From contig JACQZE010000016.1 in the NCBI GenBank assembly GCA_016207885.1, positions 1 to 64,000 of the forward strand: DNA of 64,000 bases, given 5' to 3'. Numbering within the stretch: position 1 is the first letter of the stretch; each line of letters starts with the position of its first letter. The notes under the pieces were generated by a model. That model was not told where the DNA came from, made no database searches, and worked only from the letters and a program-made list of their open reading frames with translations. Positions 51,935 through 61,284 of the stretch are shown in pieces. Both the position numbers and the translations under genes were made by a program. Source of the DNA: Nitrospirota bacterium. Its GTDB lineage: Bacteria > Nitrospirota > Thermodesulfovibrionia > UBA6902.

Positions 51935-52759
51935 TTATTTTATCTTCGCCAACAACACCTTCCTCATAACATCAACCGGCGGTTTGATACCGGTCCATAA
52001 TTCAAATGCAAGCACACCCTGCCACAGCAGCATACCTGAACCATTTATCGTCTTTGCGCCTCTTGCCTTTGCTTCTCTCAGAAGAGGGGTCTCTTTGTAG
52101 ATAAGGTCGCAAACAACCGTTTCAGAAGTGATTACATTTGTGTCAAAGGGCAGGGGGTCGGTATCTTTCAGGCCGAGCGGGGTTGCGTTGATGATGATGT
52201 CAGGCGTGCCCATGTTTTTAATATCATCAAGCAGGATTACATTGTCACGTATCTTGCTGAGATCATCCACCAATTTCTGAGCCTTGGGTTTGTCAATATC
52301 AAACATAGACAGCTTTGACGCCTTCTCGCTTAAATAATAACTTATCGCCCTTGACGCGCCGCCGGTTCCTATAACGAGCACATCTTTATTATCTGTATTG
52401 ATATTTTCTTCAGACAGCGAGCTCATAAAACCTCTGCCGTCTGTGTTGTAGCCTTTAAGCCTGCCGTCAGTATTAACTATCGTATTAACAGCGCCTATGA
52501 ACAATGCCTCTTTATCAACCTCATCAAGAAGTGCGATAACATTTTCTTTGTGCGGGACTGTGGTATTTACGCCTAACATCCCGAGCGCCCTGATCGAGTT
52601 TACCGCAGCAGGCAGGTCATGCGGCGCAACTTTAAACGGGACATAGCACATATCAAGTCCGAGCTTGTCAAAGGCTGCATTGTGCATATTAGGCGAGAGA
52701 GAGTGCTCGACCGGATATCCGAATATGCTGATTATTTTAGTCTTCCCACTTACATCCAT
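51935..52759 (-). CDS. aroE: Shikimate dehydrogenase AroE
   Basis: 274 residues with the AroE layout: IFGYPVEHSLSPNMHNAAF (shikimate site), GVNTTVPHKE with the catalytic Lys, GYNTDGRGF, VIGTGGASRAISYYL (NADP fold) and INATPLGL. It reduces 3-dehydroshikimate. Its start overlaps the end of the DUF512 gene by 23 bases. Confidence 0.96.
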   Translation of the reverse strand: MDVSGKTKIISIFGYPVEHSLSPNMHNAAFDKLGLDMCYVPFKVAPHDLPAAVNSIRALGMLGVNTTVPHKENVIALLDEVDKEALFIGAVNTIVNTDGRLKGYNTDGRGFMSSLSEENINTDNKDVLVIGTGGASRAISYYLSEKASKLSMFDIDKPKAQKLVDDLSKIRDNVILLDDIKNMGTPDIIINATPLGLKDTDPLPFDTNVITSETVVCDLIYKETPLLREAKARGAKTINGSGMLLWQGVLAFELWTGIKPPVDVMRKVLLAKIK

Positions 52760-54029
52760 CTTTTATCCCTTCTATAAGCCCCTGAGGTGTTGACTCGATG
52801 ACCTTGACCGGAATGCCAAGCGTCTCTTCGATGTCCTTGATCTTAACATTATCAAGAAATACATTTGTCTCATCCCTAAGTGTTACATCAGGGACAAGAA
52901 TACAGTCCGCCCTTGTCTTGCCGACGAGGGTCTTTATTATGTCCTTGCCTGTCAAGAGCCCGGCAACGGTCACTGACGAACCAAAGTGCCTGTTCTCAAC
53001 TTCAAAGACCTCAAGGTTCAGGCCTTCTATCGTGTCCAGCCTTTTTTTGAATTCAGTAAGATACGGCATAAAAGATTTGCCTGTGAATGTGGCTATATTT
53101 TTCGGCTCGATCTTTTTCGGGAGTTTTGCTTTTTTAGCCAGGTTCAAAAACAGCGGCACCATTCCGACACCATTCTCTAATTGAGGGAGGTCGCCGTAGT
53201 TCTTTAATGCCGGGAACGGCATGCCTGCATCTATGTATAATTCATCAGCGATGTAAACCAGTGTGTCTCCGTGGCGTTTATTGAATCTTAGCTGGAGCTT
53301 TTTAACTTCCTCAATAACCTTTTTTGCTTCATCAGTTTCAACAGGCCTGACAAGCTTCTTCCTGTATTTGGTCAGGCCGACAGGCACAACCGAGATGGAG
53401 AGCATATACGGGTAGAATTTTGAGAGGTCTCTTATTGTGTTCAGAAGTTCTTCACCGTCATTAAAGCCGGGGCAGAGCACTATCTGGGCGTGTATCCTTA
53501 TCTTGTGCGAAGTGAAGTATTTTATATCTTCAAGTATGTCAGGCGCTTTTTTGTTGCCTAACATCTTCCTTCTCAGGTCAGTGTTCGTCGTATGCACGGA
53601 TAAATACAGCGGGCCCAGACGTTGCGAAACGATCCGCTCCTTATCTTTTTTTGTGAGGTTGGTCAGTGTTACGTAATTGCCGTAAAGAAAGGACATGCGG
53701 TAATCATCGTCCTTCAGATAGAGGCTCTTCCTCATGCCTTTGGGAAGCTGGTTCACAAAGCAGAATATGCAGTTGTTATTGCAGGATTTCGTCTTGAAGG
53801 ATTTAAGTTCAATATCAAGGTTTGAGATATCTTTCTTTGGAACAGTGAAGTTCAGCTTTTTATCTCCTCTGATGATATCCATATGCAGAGATGAATCTGC
53901 GGCATGGAACATGTAATCGATTATGTCCTTAACAGGCTCGTTATTAATGGCTGCAATGACATCGCCTTTTTTCAATCCGAGCTTTTCTGCGTTGCTGCCT
54001 TCTTTTATGTGGTTGATGCTTAGGTTCAT
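52737..54029 (-). CDS. DUF512 radical-SAM-like protein with PDZ domain
   Basis: 430 residues. A PDZ-like N-terminus (GSNAEKLGLKKGDVIAAINNEPV) is followed by CNNNCIFCFVNQLPKGMRKSLYLKDDDYRMSF, a CxxxCxxC radical-SAM cluster motif. The C-terminal DUF512 domain contains GDLPQLENGVGM and NRHFGSSVTVAGLLTGKDI. The family is conserved in anaerobes and Firmicutes but its substrate is not known. It is between pgsA (5 bp upstream) and aroE. Confidence 0.9.
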   Translation of the reverse strand: MNLSINHIKEGSNAEKLGLKKGDVIAAINNEPVKDIIDYMFHAADSSLHMDIIRGDKKLNFTVPKKDISNLDIELKSFKTKSCNNNCIFCFVNQLPKGMRKSLYLKDDDYRMSFLYGNYVTLTNLTKKDKERIVSQRLGPLYLSVHTTNTDLRRKMLGNKKAPDILEDIKYFTSHKIRIHAQIVLCPGFNDGEELLNTIRDLSKFYPYMLSISVVPVGLTKYRKKLVRPVETDEAKKVIEEVKKLQLRFNKRHGDTLVYIADELYIDAGMPFPALKNYGDLPQLENGVGMVPLFLNLAKKAKLPKKIEPKNIATFTGKSFMPYLTEFKKRLDTIEGLNLEVFEVENRHFGSSVTVAGLLTGKDIIKTLVGKTRADCILVPDVTLRDETNVFLDNVKIKDIEETLGIPVKVIESTPQGLIEGIKDGCKWED

Positions 54030-54034
54030 GATCT

Positions 54035-54583
54035 TTATGCCTGGCCGTTGCCGGGATTAATTGTTTTTAGCCCGTTATATATGTACTGCAGCCCTGAAAC
54101 TATCGTCAGGAATGCTATGAATATCAGTAATAGAAACAGTGAAGATGTATCACCATTCATATTTATAAGCAGCAGGACAACACCTATCAAAACAAACTGA
54201 AACGCGCTTGATGTCTTCCCTAAAATAGTCGGTTCGATCTTAAGCCTGTTAACGATAAAGTATGTGATGATGCATCCGGTAATAACGATAAGGTCCCTGC
54301 TTATAACCACGATAGTGATCCACTTTGGTATCATGCCGTAATATGTCATCAGCACAAATGATGTCACCATAAAGAATTTGTCTGCAATCGGGTCTAATAT
54401 CCTGCCAAGTTCGGTTGTCTGTTTTGTTATCCTCGCTACAAGCCCGTCAAAAATATCTGTGCAGGCTGCAAGTATAAATATATAAAGCGCGGCCTGGTAT
54501 TTATTGTACATAAACGCAGCAACAAATGGCGGCAATAAAAGTATCCTTGTGACGGTAAGAATATTGGGAATATTTTTAATCAT
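54035..54583 (-). CDS. pgsA: Phosphatidylglycerophosphate synthase PgsA
   Basis: 182 residues with about four or five membrane helices. The CDP-alcohol phosphotransferase motif DGxxAR(x8)GxxxDxxxD is complete (DIFDGLVARITKQTTELGRI, then LDPIADKF). It joins CDP-diacylglycerol and glycerol 3-phosphate in phosphatidylglycerol synthesis. Confidence 0.93.
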   Translation of the reverse strand: MIKNIPNILTVTRILLLPPFVAAFMYNKYQAALYIFILAACTDIFDGLVARITKQTTELGRILDPIADKFFMVTSFVLMTYYGMIPKWITIVVISRDLIVITGCIITYFIVNRLKIEPTILGKTSSAFQFVLIGVVLLLINMNGDTSSLFLLLIFIAFLTIVSGLQYIYNGLKTINPGNGQA

Positions 54584-54604
54584 AAATAAATATCCTGCAT
54601 TACA

Positions 54605-54749
54605 AATGTCCTACTCCAAAGCTGTCACTCCCGCTTGCCTTGTGCCCTTTGGGTATCGGGAGTCATTCAGCTATACAGATTCCGGACAAGCCAACAGTAG
54701 GCTAGCCGGAGCAGCCGGAATGACAAGGTTATGGTTTGCATAGGACATT
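54605..54749. repeat. Composite nested inverted repeat between pgsA and fhs
   Basis: A 145-bp block bracketed by perfect nine-base ends AATGTCCTA and TAGGACATT. Inside are a second imperfect pair (GTCACTCCCG near 54624 and CCGGAATGAC at 54715-54724) and a split copy of the dispersed hairpin: GATTCCGGACAAGCC at 54678-54692, then a 22-base insertion before CCGGAATGAC. There is no coding frame of interest. The 304-bp gap contains only this block and the fhs terminator. Confidence 0.65.
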
Positions 54750-54833
54750 AGATTTATAGTAATTAATAACTTATAACTCTATATAAATAAAAGAGTTAGC
54801 ATGTGTAGCCGAGAAAAAACTTCAAAAAATAAA

Positions 54834-54867
54834 ACAGCCCCTGTCAATGAATGATAACAGGGGCTGT
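54834..54867 (-). terminator. Rho-independent terminator of fhs
   Basis: Perfect arms ACAGCCCCTGT and ACAGGGGCTGT around a 12-base loop, 21 bp after the fhs stop. The minus-strand tail is T-rich (TTTATTTTTTG). Confidence 0.85.
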
Positions 54868-54887
54868 CAAAGCTTATTTATGTATTT

Positions 54888-56663
54888 TTAAAATACACCT
54901 TGAACTTTGCCTGTTTCAGTATCTACATCAACTCGTTTGAATGCAGGGTTGGAGCTCGTTCCGGGCATCAGACTGATCGCTCCTGCAACAGGTACGATAA
55001 ATTGTGCGCCGCCGTATGTGAGAACCTCTCTGATCTTGAGCTTCCATCCGGTAGGCACGCCCTTAAGTGCAGGATTATCAGAAAGAGAGAGATGGGTCTT
55101 TACCATGCACAGCCCTAACTTTGAAAGCTCAGGGTCTTTCTGTATCCTGGCAAGAGCTGTCTCTGCCTCAGGGGAGTATTCAACTCCGTCAGCTCCGTAT
55201 ACTTCCTTTGCGATAAGCTCGATACGCTCTTTAACAGGCTGATCAAGTTCGTAGAGGAATTTAAAATCATTCTTCTCTTCACATGCCGCAACAACCGCTT
55301 CGGCAAATTCAATAGCGCCTGCGCCGCCTTTTTCCCAGTGCTTTGAGAGAGCGACCTTGGCGCCTGCGGCTTCAACGAGTTCGCGGACCTTTGCGATCTC
55401 AGCAGGGGTGTCAGTGTAAAATGCATTGATGCAGACAACCGGGCTGATGCCTGCTTTTCTGACATTCTTGATATGATGGAGCAGGTTGCCGCAGCCTTTT
55501 TCTACCCAGCCGACATTCTCAGTGCTGTATTCTTTGGGCATAGGCTTGCCGGGAACAGGCACCGGCGCTCCGCCGTGGCATTTAAGCGCCCTGATAGTTG
55601 CGACAACAACTGCGCAGTCAGGAATGAGTTTGCTGAAACGGCATTTAAGGTTCCAGAACTTTTCAAAACCGATATCAGCTCCGAATCCGGATTCTGTCAC
55701 GTGATAATCAGAAAGTTTCAGCCCTATCTGGTCAGCGATTATAGAGCTCTGGCCGATCGCGATATTGGCAAATGGGCCGGCATGAACAATGACAGGCTGG
55801 CCTTCAATGGTCTGCATAAGGCTTGGATTCAAGGCTGAAACCATCCATGCTGTCATCGCTCCGGCGACCTGAAGGTCTTCAGTTGTGATGGGTTTACCCT
55901 TCTTGTTGTAAGCCACGACTATCTTGCCCATGCGCTCGCGCATGTCCTTCAGGCTGGTTGCGACTGAAAGTATCGCCATGACCTCTGATGAAACAGCGAT
56001 GCCGAATTTCGACTTCATCAGGAAGCCGTCCTTATTGCCGTTAACTCCGTCAATGCCGATTATGATATTCCTTAAAGACTGCGCGCAGAAATCGATTATC
56101 CATCCCATCTCAACCTTTGTAGGGTCGATATCAAGCCTCTCCATATTGCTCAGCCTGACAAGCTGCTCATCATTATAATTACGTTCGTGCTGCATCCTTG
56201 AGGTAAGGGCGACCATGGCAAGGTTGTGCGCGTTCATGATGGCGTTGATGTCGCCTGTGAATCCGAGTGAGAAGGGGGTCAGCGGGATACACTGCGCAAG
56301 CCCGCCGCCCGCGGCAGAACCCTTGATATTCATTGTAGGCCCGCCTGAAGGCTGCCTTATCGCTGCGCTTACATTTTTTCCAAGCTTTCCAAGTCCCTGC
56401 ACAAGGCCCATTGTTGATGTTGATTTTCCCTCTCCAAGCGGAGTGGGGGTAATTGCCGTTACGTCAATGTACTTTCCGTTAGGCCTGTCCTTAAGGCGTT
56501 CAAGAACTGCCCTGTAGTCTATCTTTCCGATGTAATGGCCCTGAGGTAGAAGCTCCTCCTTCTTAAGTCCAAGGCGTTCTCCTATCTCATAGATAGTTGC
56601 CATTGTTTTCTCTGCTTCTTCTGCAATCTCCCAGTCTTTGTGTTTAGTTGGATCGAGTGGCAT
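54888..56663 (-). CDS. fhs: Formate-tetrahydrofolate ligase Fhs
   Basis: 591 residues from the ATG at 56663 ([20 protein letters not shown]), which has AAGGAGG 11 bases upstream. The frame stays open 37 codons further, but those residues do not fit the family. ATP-binding [20 protein letters not shown] and the core [18 protein letters not shown] are intact. It activates formate as 10-formyl-THF, the entry step of the methyl branch. In the leader a 7-bp hairpin (56761-56784) may affect expression. Fhs is alone but in the same orientation as the folate operon. Confidence 0.96.
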   Translation of the reverse strand: MPLDPTKHKDWEIAEEAEKTMATIYEIGERLGLKKEELLPQGHYIGKIDYRAVLERLKDRPNGKYIDVTAITPTPLGEGKSTSTMGLVQGLGKLGKNVSAAIRQPSGGPTMNIKGSAAGGGLAQCIPLTPFSLGFTGDINAIMNAHNLAMVALTSRMQHERNYNDEQLVRLSNMERLDIDPTKVEMGWIIDFCAQSLRNIIIGIDGVNGNKDGFLMKSKFGIAVSSEVMAILSVATSLKDMRERMGKIVVAYNKKGKPITTEDLQVAGAMTAWMVSALNPSLMQTIEGQPVIVHAGPFANIAIGQSSIIADQIGLKLSDYHVTESGFGADIGFEKFWNLKCRFSKLIPDCAVVVATIRALKCHGGAPVPVPGKPMPKEYSTENVGWVEKGCGNLLHHIKNVRKAGISPVVCINAFYTDTPAEIAKVRELVEAAGAKVALSKHWEKGGAGAIEFAEAVVAACEEKNDFKFLYELDQPVKERIELIAKEVYGADGVEYSPEAETALARIQKDPELSKLGLCMVKTHLSLSDNPALKGVPTGWKLKIREVLTYGGAQFIVPVAGAISLMPGTSSNPAFKRVDVDTETGKVQGVF

Positions 56664-56894
56664 TGTTTTAATGTCCTCCTTAATTTTTGATATTGTTGAG
56701 CTGTTTAATGCAGACTGAAATGCTTTGCAGTTTGTATGGAGTAACTCTATAATATCTGCAACCCTGAAAATCACAAATCAGGGTCTAAAACTTTAGCATA
56801 GTGTAAACTTGAGTGTCAAACTGAATTTGTACTGCTATAAAACTATTTTAAAATGTAATAAAAGCGCTTCTGTATTCAGGCGTTCCATACATAA

Positions 56895-57074
56895 ATGAAG
56901 AAGCTTTATAAAGGCATTCATAAATTTCAGGAATCCTATTTCAAAAAAGAAGGGGAGTTCTTCGGGCGGCTTGCTAAAGAACAGGAGCCTGAAGTTCTCT
57001 TTATATCCTGCGCTGACTCACGGGTAGACCAGAATCTCGTTACGCACTTCAGCTACCTTGAAAAGGTGATTTGA
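56895..57074 (+). pseudogene. Truncated beta-carbonic anhydrase
   Basis: A 59-codon frame from the ATG at 56895 to TGA at 57072. It starts MKKLYKGIHKFQESYFKKEG and reaches VLFISCADSRVDQNLVT, the first zinc Cys with the Asp-Arg dyad of beta-carbonic anhydrases, and then stops after a short unrelated tail. The other zinc ligands (His and Cys) and about 150 residues are missing, so it cannot be functional. The next gene starts on the base right after its stop, which suggests a deletion joined the two. Confidence 0.75.
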
Positions 57075-58073
57075 ATGACACTTTGGCTTAGTTTCATCGT
57101 CTGCACTTCTGTCATTGTCTATTCAGGGACAAGGCTTGCCAAGTACGGAGACGTTATCGCTGAAAAGACAGGGCTTGGCAGGGCATGGATCGGCCTTGTG
57201 CTGATGGCGTCAGTAACGTCACTTCCTGAACTTGTTACCGGCATAACTTCTGTCACCTTCGCGGGAGTTCCGGATATAGCAGCGGGTGACGTTCTGGGAA
57301 GCTGTGTCTTTAATATGCTCATCCTTGCGCTTATTGACGCTGCGCACCGGCGGGAACCGTTGTCAGCTAAGGCACATCACGGGCATGTTCTCTCTGCGGG
57401 TTTTGGAATACTTCTTTTGGCAATAGTTGTTATAAGCCTTTTTCTGGGAGTCCGTATTTCTTCCATCGGCTGGATCGGACTTTATACTCCTATAATTATA
57501 GGTGTCTATTTAATCGCCATGAGATTGGTCTATTTTTATGAACAGAGGCAGATTTCCGCATTCATAAAAGAGGTAGCTGTTGAATTGCAATACGAAAAAA
57601 TACCGGCGAAGACTGCTGTTGTTCATTACAGCATCCATGCGATTATTGTTGTCATAGCAGCCATCTTCCTGCCTGAAATAGGCGAGGCAATTGCAGAGAC
57701 GACAGGTTTGGGCCAGACCTTTGTGGGCAATATTTTCATAGCTGTATCCACATCTCTCCCTGAAGTGGTGGTCTCTATAGCTGCCGTGAAGATGGGGGCG
57801 ATAAACCTTGCAGCCGGAAACTTGTTCGGGTCTAATATCTTCAACATATTAATCCTTGGCATTGACGATCTCTTTTTCGTAAAAGGGCCTATGTTGTCAT
57901 TTGTAAATCAGAACCATGCGATCCCGGCATTGTCCGCCATTGCCATGACAGCAGTTGCAATTATCGGTTTGACCTATCGTGCTGAGAGTAAAAAATTGTT
58001 TCTGGCATGGGATTCTGCCGGGATGGTGTTGATATTTATGATTAACCTTGTGCTGTTATATATGCTGAAATAG
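57075..58073 (+). CDS. CaCA-family cation/calcium antiporter
   Basis: 332 residues, about ten membrane helices in two inverted halves. The alpha-repeats are TSLPELVTG with GDVLGSCVFNM and, in the second half, TSLPEVVVSIAAVK with GNLFGSNIFNI. These supply the acidic and Ser/Asn ion ligands. The family exchanges Ca2+ or other cations for Na+/H+. It is 15 bp upstream of a Ca2+-type P-ATPase gene, so the pair may control divalent cation export. Confidence 0.9.
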   Translation: MTLWLSFIVCTSVIVYSGTRLAKYGDVIAEKTGLGRAWIGLVLMASVTSLPELVTGITSVTFAGVPDIAAGDVLGSCVFNMLILALIDAAHRREPLSAKAHHGHVLSAGFGILLLAIVVISLFLGVRISSIGWIGLYTPIIIGVYLIAMRLVYFYEQRQISAFIKEVAVELQYEKIPAKTAVVHYSIHAIIVVIAAIFLPEIGEAIAETTGLGQTFVGNIFIAVSTSLPEVVVSIAAVKMGAINLAAGNLFGSNIFNILILGIDDLFFVKGPMLSFVNQNHAIPALSAIAMTAVAIIGLTYRAESKKLFLAWDSAGMVLIFMINLVLLYMLK

Positions 58074-58088
58074 AAGGAGAGACTGACA

Positions 58089-60734
58089 ATGAACTGGCAT
58101 CAAAAGAAAATTAATGAGGTAGTTGATGAGCTGAAATCTTCGCTGCAGGGGATCTCTTCTGAAGAAGCCGACAAAAGGCTTGGAGAATACGGCCCTAATG
58201 AATTAAAGGAGAAAGCGAAGAAGACCCCGCTAATGATGTTTTTTGACCAGTTCAAGGATTTCATGATAATGGTGCTTATCGCCGCCGCCGTTATTTCAGG
58301 GTTCATCGGTGAGTTGTCCGACACCATAGCAATAATTGTTATTGTCGTTATCAATGCGGTCATCGGCTTTATACAGGAATACAGGGCTGAAAAGGCGATG
58401 GCCGCCCTTAAAAAGATGGCTGCTCCTTTTGCAACGGCAATAAGGAACGGCGTCCCTGAGACCGTACCCGCCTCCCTGCTTGTTCCCGGTGATGTTGTCA
58501 TACTTGAGGCCGGCAAAATAATGCCTGCTGATATGAGGCTTATAGAGTCCGCGCAGCTGAAGGTGGAAGAGGCGGCCCTTACTGGTGAATCTGAGGCTGT
58601 TTTGAAACATACACACGCGCTTCATGATGAGCATTTGCCGTTGGGCGACAGAAAGAACATAACATACAAGGGTACCTTCGCGACCTATGGCCGCGGGGCC
58701 GGCATCATCGTAGCGACAGGCATGAATACAGAGCTTGGCAAGATCGCGACAATGCTGCAGGAAGAGGAAGAGGTGAAGACCCCGCTTCAGAAGAGGCTTG
58801 CCAGCTTCGGCCAGAAGCTCGCCATCGCAGTGCTTGCCATATGCGCAATAGTCTTCAGCATAGGCGTTATGAGAGGGGAGGATCCCATGTTGATGCTCCT
58901 GACAGCTATCTCCCTTGCGGTTGCCGCTATACCAGAAGCGCTGCCTGCGGTCATAACGATATCTCTTGCGCTTGGCGCAAAGAAACTTGTACAGCAGAAT
59001 GCCCTCATTAGGAAACTCCCTGCCGTTGAAACGCTTGGCTCAGTCACCTACATATGTTCAGACAAGACAGGCACTCTCACTCTCAATAAGATGACGGTGG
59101 AGGAGCTGTATATAGATAATGAAATAGTAAAGACAAAAGCTTCTCAACCTCAAAACTTCAAAACTTCTCCATCTTCTTTGCTGATGACCGCTCTCGCACT
59201 CAGCAATGACGCTGTTTTTGATAAGGACGGCAAGCTGATCGGCGACCCTACAGAGACCGCGCTTTTTGATATCGCAGACAAGAACGGGTTTAACAAACTG
59301 GAGCTTGAGAAGGAACTTCCACGTGTAGCTGAGATACCTTTTGATTCTGACAGAAAATGCATGACAACGTTTCATATGACCCCCCCCATCCCCCCCTTGG
59401 TAAGGGGGGGCGAAGGGGGGGTGATTTCCTTCACCAAAGGCGCGATAGATGTTCTGCTTGACAGGTCAGACAATATCCTAACGTCTGACGGGCTCAAGCC
59501 TATCAATAAAGAAGAGATAGTTAAAAGCGGCAACAGAATGGCTGCTGACGGACTGCGGGTTCTTTGCGTTGCTATGAGAAAGTGGGACAAACTGCCTGAT
59601 GACATGTCTCATGAGCATGTCGAGGCCGGGCTTACCATTATAGGGCTCACCGGCATGATGGATCCTCCAAGAGAAGAGGCAAAAGAGGCTGTTGCTATGT
59701 GTGTGAGAGCAGGAATAAAACCGGTGATGATAACCGGGGATCATCCGATCACAGCGAGAGAGATAGCAAAGAGGCTCGGTATCATTGATGATGACCCGAG
59801 GACAATAATTACCGGAAGAGAGCTCGATAAACTTACAATGGAGGAATTTGAGGAAAGAGTTGAGCATATCAGGGTTTACGCGAGGGTCGCGCCTGAGCAG
59901 AAGCTCAAGATAGTAAAGGCGCTTCAGGACAAAGGACAGTTTGTCGCAATGACCGGCGACGGTGTAAATGACGCGCCCGCCTTAAAGCGGTCTGACATCG
60001 GCGTTGCCATGGGAATTACCGGCACTGACGTTTCAAAGGAAGCATCAGATATGATACTGCTTGACGACAATTTCGCGACCATAGTAAAGGCTGTAAAGGA
60101 AGGCAGGAAGATATATGACAACATCAGGAAGTTCGTAAAATATCTTCTTACTACCAACTCAGGCGAGATATGGACGCTCTTTCTCGCTCCGCTGGTCGGG
60201 CTGCCTATACCGCTTTTGCCGATACATATATTATGGATAAATCTTGTTACAGACAGCCTTCCGGCGCTCGCACTTTCCGCTGAACCTGCTGAAGGTGATG
60301 TTATGAACAGGCCGCCGAGGCATCCTAAAGAGAGCATATTCGCTTACGGCTTGGGGATTCATGCCATATGGGTCGGCCTTCTGATGGGCGGCGTAGTTCT
60401 ATTCGTCCAGGCATGGTCAATAAATACCGGGCATGCTCACTGGCAGACGATGGTATTCACCGTGCTCTGCCTGACACAGTTAGGCCATGTCCTTGCCATA
60501 AGGTCGGAGAAACAGTCCCTGTTCACCATAGGCTTGTTCACCAATAAATTCCTTCTCGGCGCAGTTGTATTGACGTTTATACTTCAGATGGCAACCATAT
60601 ATGTCCCGGCATTTAACTCTGTATTTAAGACAGAGCCGTTGACACTGAGTGAACTTGCGTTAACACTCGCATTATCATCTGTGGTTTTCGTTGCGGTTGA
60701 GATAGAAAAATGGTTCAAGAGGAGAATGGATTAA
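58089..60734 (+). CDS. Calcium-type P-type ATPase with in-frame repeat insertion
   Basis: 881 residues of the P2A/SERCA-like class. Features in order are an N-terminal cation ATPase domain, actuator TGESE, IPEALPAVI in helix 4, phosphorylation motif CSDKTGTLT, MITGDHP, TGDGVNDAPALKRSDIG and a six-helix C-terminal region. In the nucleotide-binding domain, residues about 430-445 (MTPPIPPLVRGGEGGVIS) replace the usual short link between TTFH and SFTKG. They are coded by a C-tract/G-tract palindrome at 59380-59421. The frame continues, so the protein may still work with a small Pro/Gly loop. AAGGAG precedes the ATG. Confidence 0.93.
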   Translation: MNWHQKKINEVVDELKSSLQGISSEEADKRLGEYGPNELKEKAKKTPLMMFFDQFKDFMIMVLIAAAVISGFIGELSDTIAIIVIVVINAVIGFIQEYRAEKAMAALKKMAAPFATAIRNGVPETVPASLLVPGDVVILEAGKIMPADMRLIESAQLKVEEAALTGESEAVLKHTHALHDEHLPLGDRKNITYKGTFATYGRGAGIIVATGMNTELGKIATMLQEEEEVKTPLQKRLASFGQKLAIAVLAICAIVFSIGVMRGEDPMLMLLTAISLAVAAIPEALPAVITISLALGAKKLVQQNALIRKLPAVETLGSVTYICSDKTGTLTLNKMTVEELYIDNEIVKTKASQPQNFKTSPSSLLMTALALSNDAVFDKDGKLIGDPTETALFDIADKNGFNKLELEKELPRVAEIPFDSDRKCMTTFHMTPPIPPLVRGGEGGVISFTKGAIDVLLDRSDNILTSDGLKPINKEEIVKSGNRMAADGLRVLCVAMRKWDKLPDDMSHEHVEAGLTIIGLTGMMDPPREEAKEAVAMCVRAGIKPVMITGDHPITAREIAKRLGIIDDDPRTIITGRELDKLTMEEFEERVEHIRVYARVAPEQKLKIVKALQDKGQFVAMTGDGVNDAPALKRSDIGVAMGITGTDVSKEASDMILLDDNFATIVKAVKEGRKIYDNIRKFVKYLLTTNSGEIWTLFLAPLVGLPIPLLPIHILWINLVTDSLPALALSAEPAEGDVMNRPPRHPKESIFAYGLGIHAIWVGLLMGGVVLFVQAWSINTGHAHWQTMVFTVLCLTQLGHVLAIRSEKQSLFTIGLFTNKFLLGAVVLTFILQMATIYVPAFNSVFKTEPLTLSELALTLALSSVVFVAVEIEKWFKRRMD
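59380..59421. repeat. C-tract/G-tract palindrome inside the P-type ATPase gene
   Basis: Two C-runs of seven bases followed by TTGG, then TAAGGGGGGG and a second G-run of seven. CCCCCCCTT and AAGGGGGGG form the inner stem. Read in frame it gives PPIPPLVRGGEGG. Similar elements are at 43372-43406 (intergenic) and 63015-63059 (inside priA). Confidence 0.85.
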
Positions 60735-60800
60735 TTGCAGGTGGATGATAGCGTTAGTCATCAATAGCTGTACTGAGCCGGGAATTACGGTAAATAAGTT

Positions 60801-61091
60801 TTAAGCCACGTTTGCCGTTTTTTCCTGTTTCACGCGTTCATGAAGCCAGATTTTTATTAACGCACCCCTGTCAACGCCAATCTCTTTACGGATGTCATCA
60901 ATATCATTTACCAGCGATTCCGCTATATCAAGAGTGATTCTGACTTTCTTCCCGTGATGGATAACAGTAGCTTTGGACATATCTACAAGATCATGGATAT
61001 CCTCGCCTTCATCAAAGCGTTTGTCGAACTCCTTCGCAGTCTTAGCTGTCTTTTTCACTGTCATATAGGCGAGTTCCCAGTCTGCCGTCAC
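60801..61091 (-). CDS. CopG-like ribbon-helix-helix antitoxin-type protein
   Basis: 96 residues from a GTG at 61091, or 87 from an ATG at 61064. The C-terminal part (KVRITLDIAESLVNDIDDIRKEIGVDRGALIKIWLHERV) fits the CopG antitoxin pattern, a beta-strand then two helices. The GTG overlaps the stop of the 60-residue gene upstream (GTGA), so the two are coupled. No toxin family is recognised with certainty. Confidence 0.65.
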   Translation of the reverse strand: MTADWELAYMTVKKTAKTAKEFDKRFDEGEDIHDLVDMSKATVIHHGKKVRITLDIAESLVNDIDDIRKEIGVDRGALIKIWLHERVKQEKTANVA

Positions 61092-61270
61092 TTCAACGTA
61101 TAACTGCCGTCCTCATTCCGAATCAAACGGCCATGAAGAAGTTGTTCCGCCAGCACAAGGCCGTCTCCGAAGTATTTAATTCTCTCCTCGACTGACATGT
61201 CTGTGGTGTCGTTATTAACTGCGTCCTTCCATTCCCACACTTCTGTCAAAGCCCGGGATATGGCAATCAC
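61088..61270 (-). CDS. 60-residue protein coupled to the CopG-like gene
   Basis: A small protein (MIAISRALTEVWEWKDAVNN, ending LIRNEDGSYTLK) that starts with GTG and overlaps the CopG-like gene by 4 bases. I do not recognise the family. By position it could be the partner (toxin or co-antitoxin) of the CopG-like protein. No catalytic motif is visible. Confidence 0.45.
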   Translation of the reverse strand: MIAISRALTEVWEWKDAVNNDTTDMSVEERIKYFGDGLVLAEQLLHGRLIRNEDGSYTLK

Positions 61271-61284
61271 AGGTTCAGTTGTTT

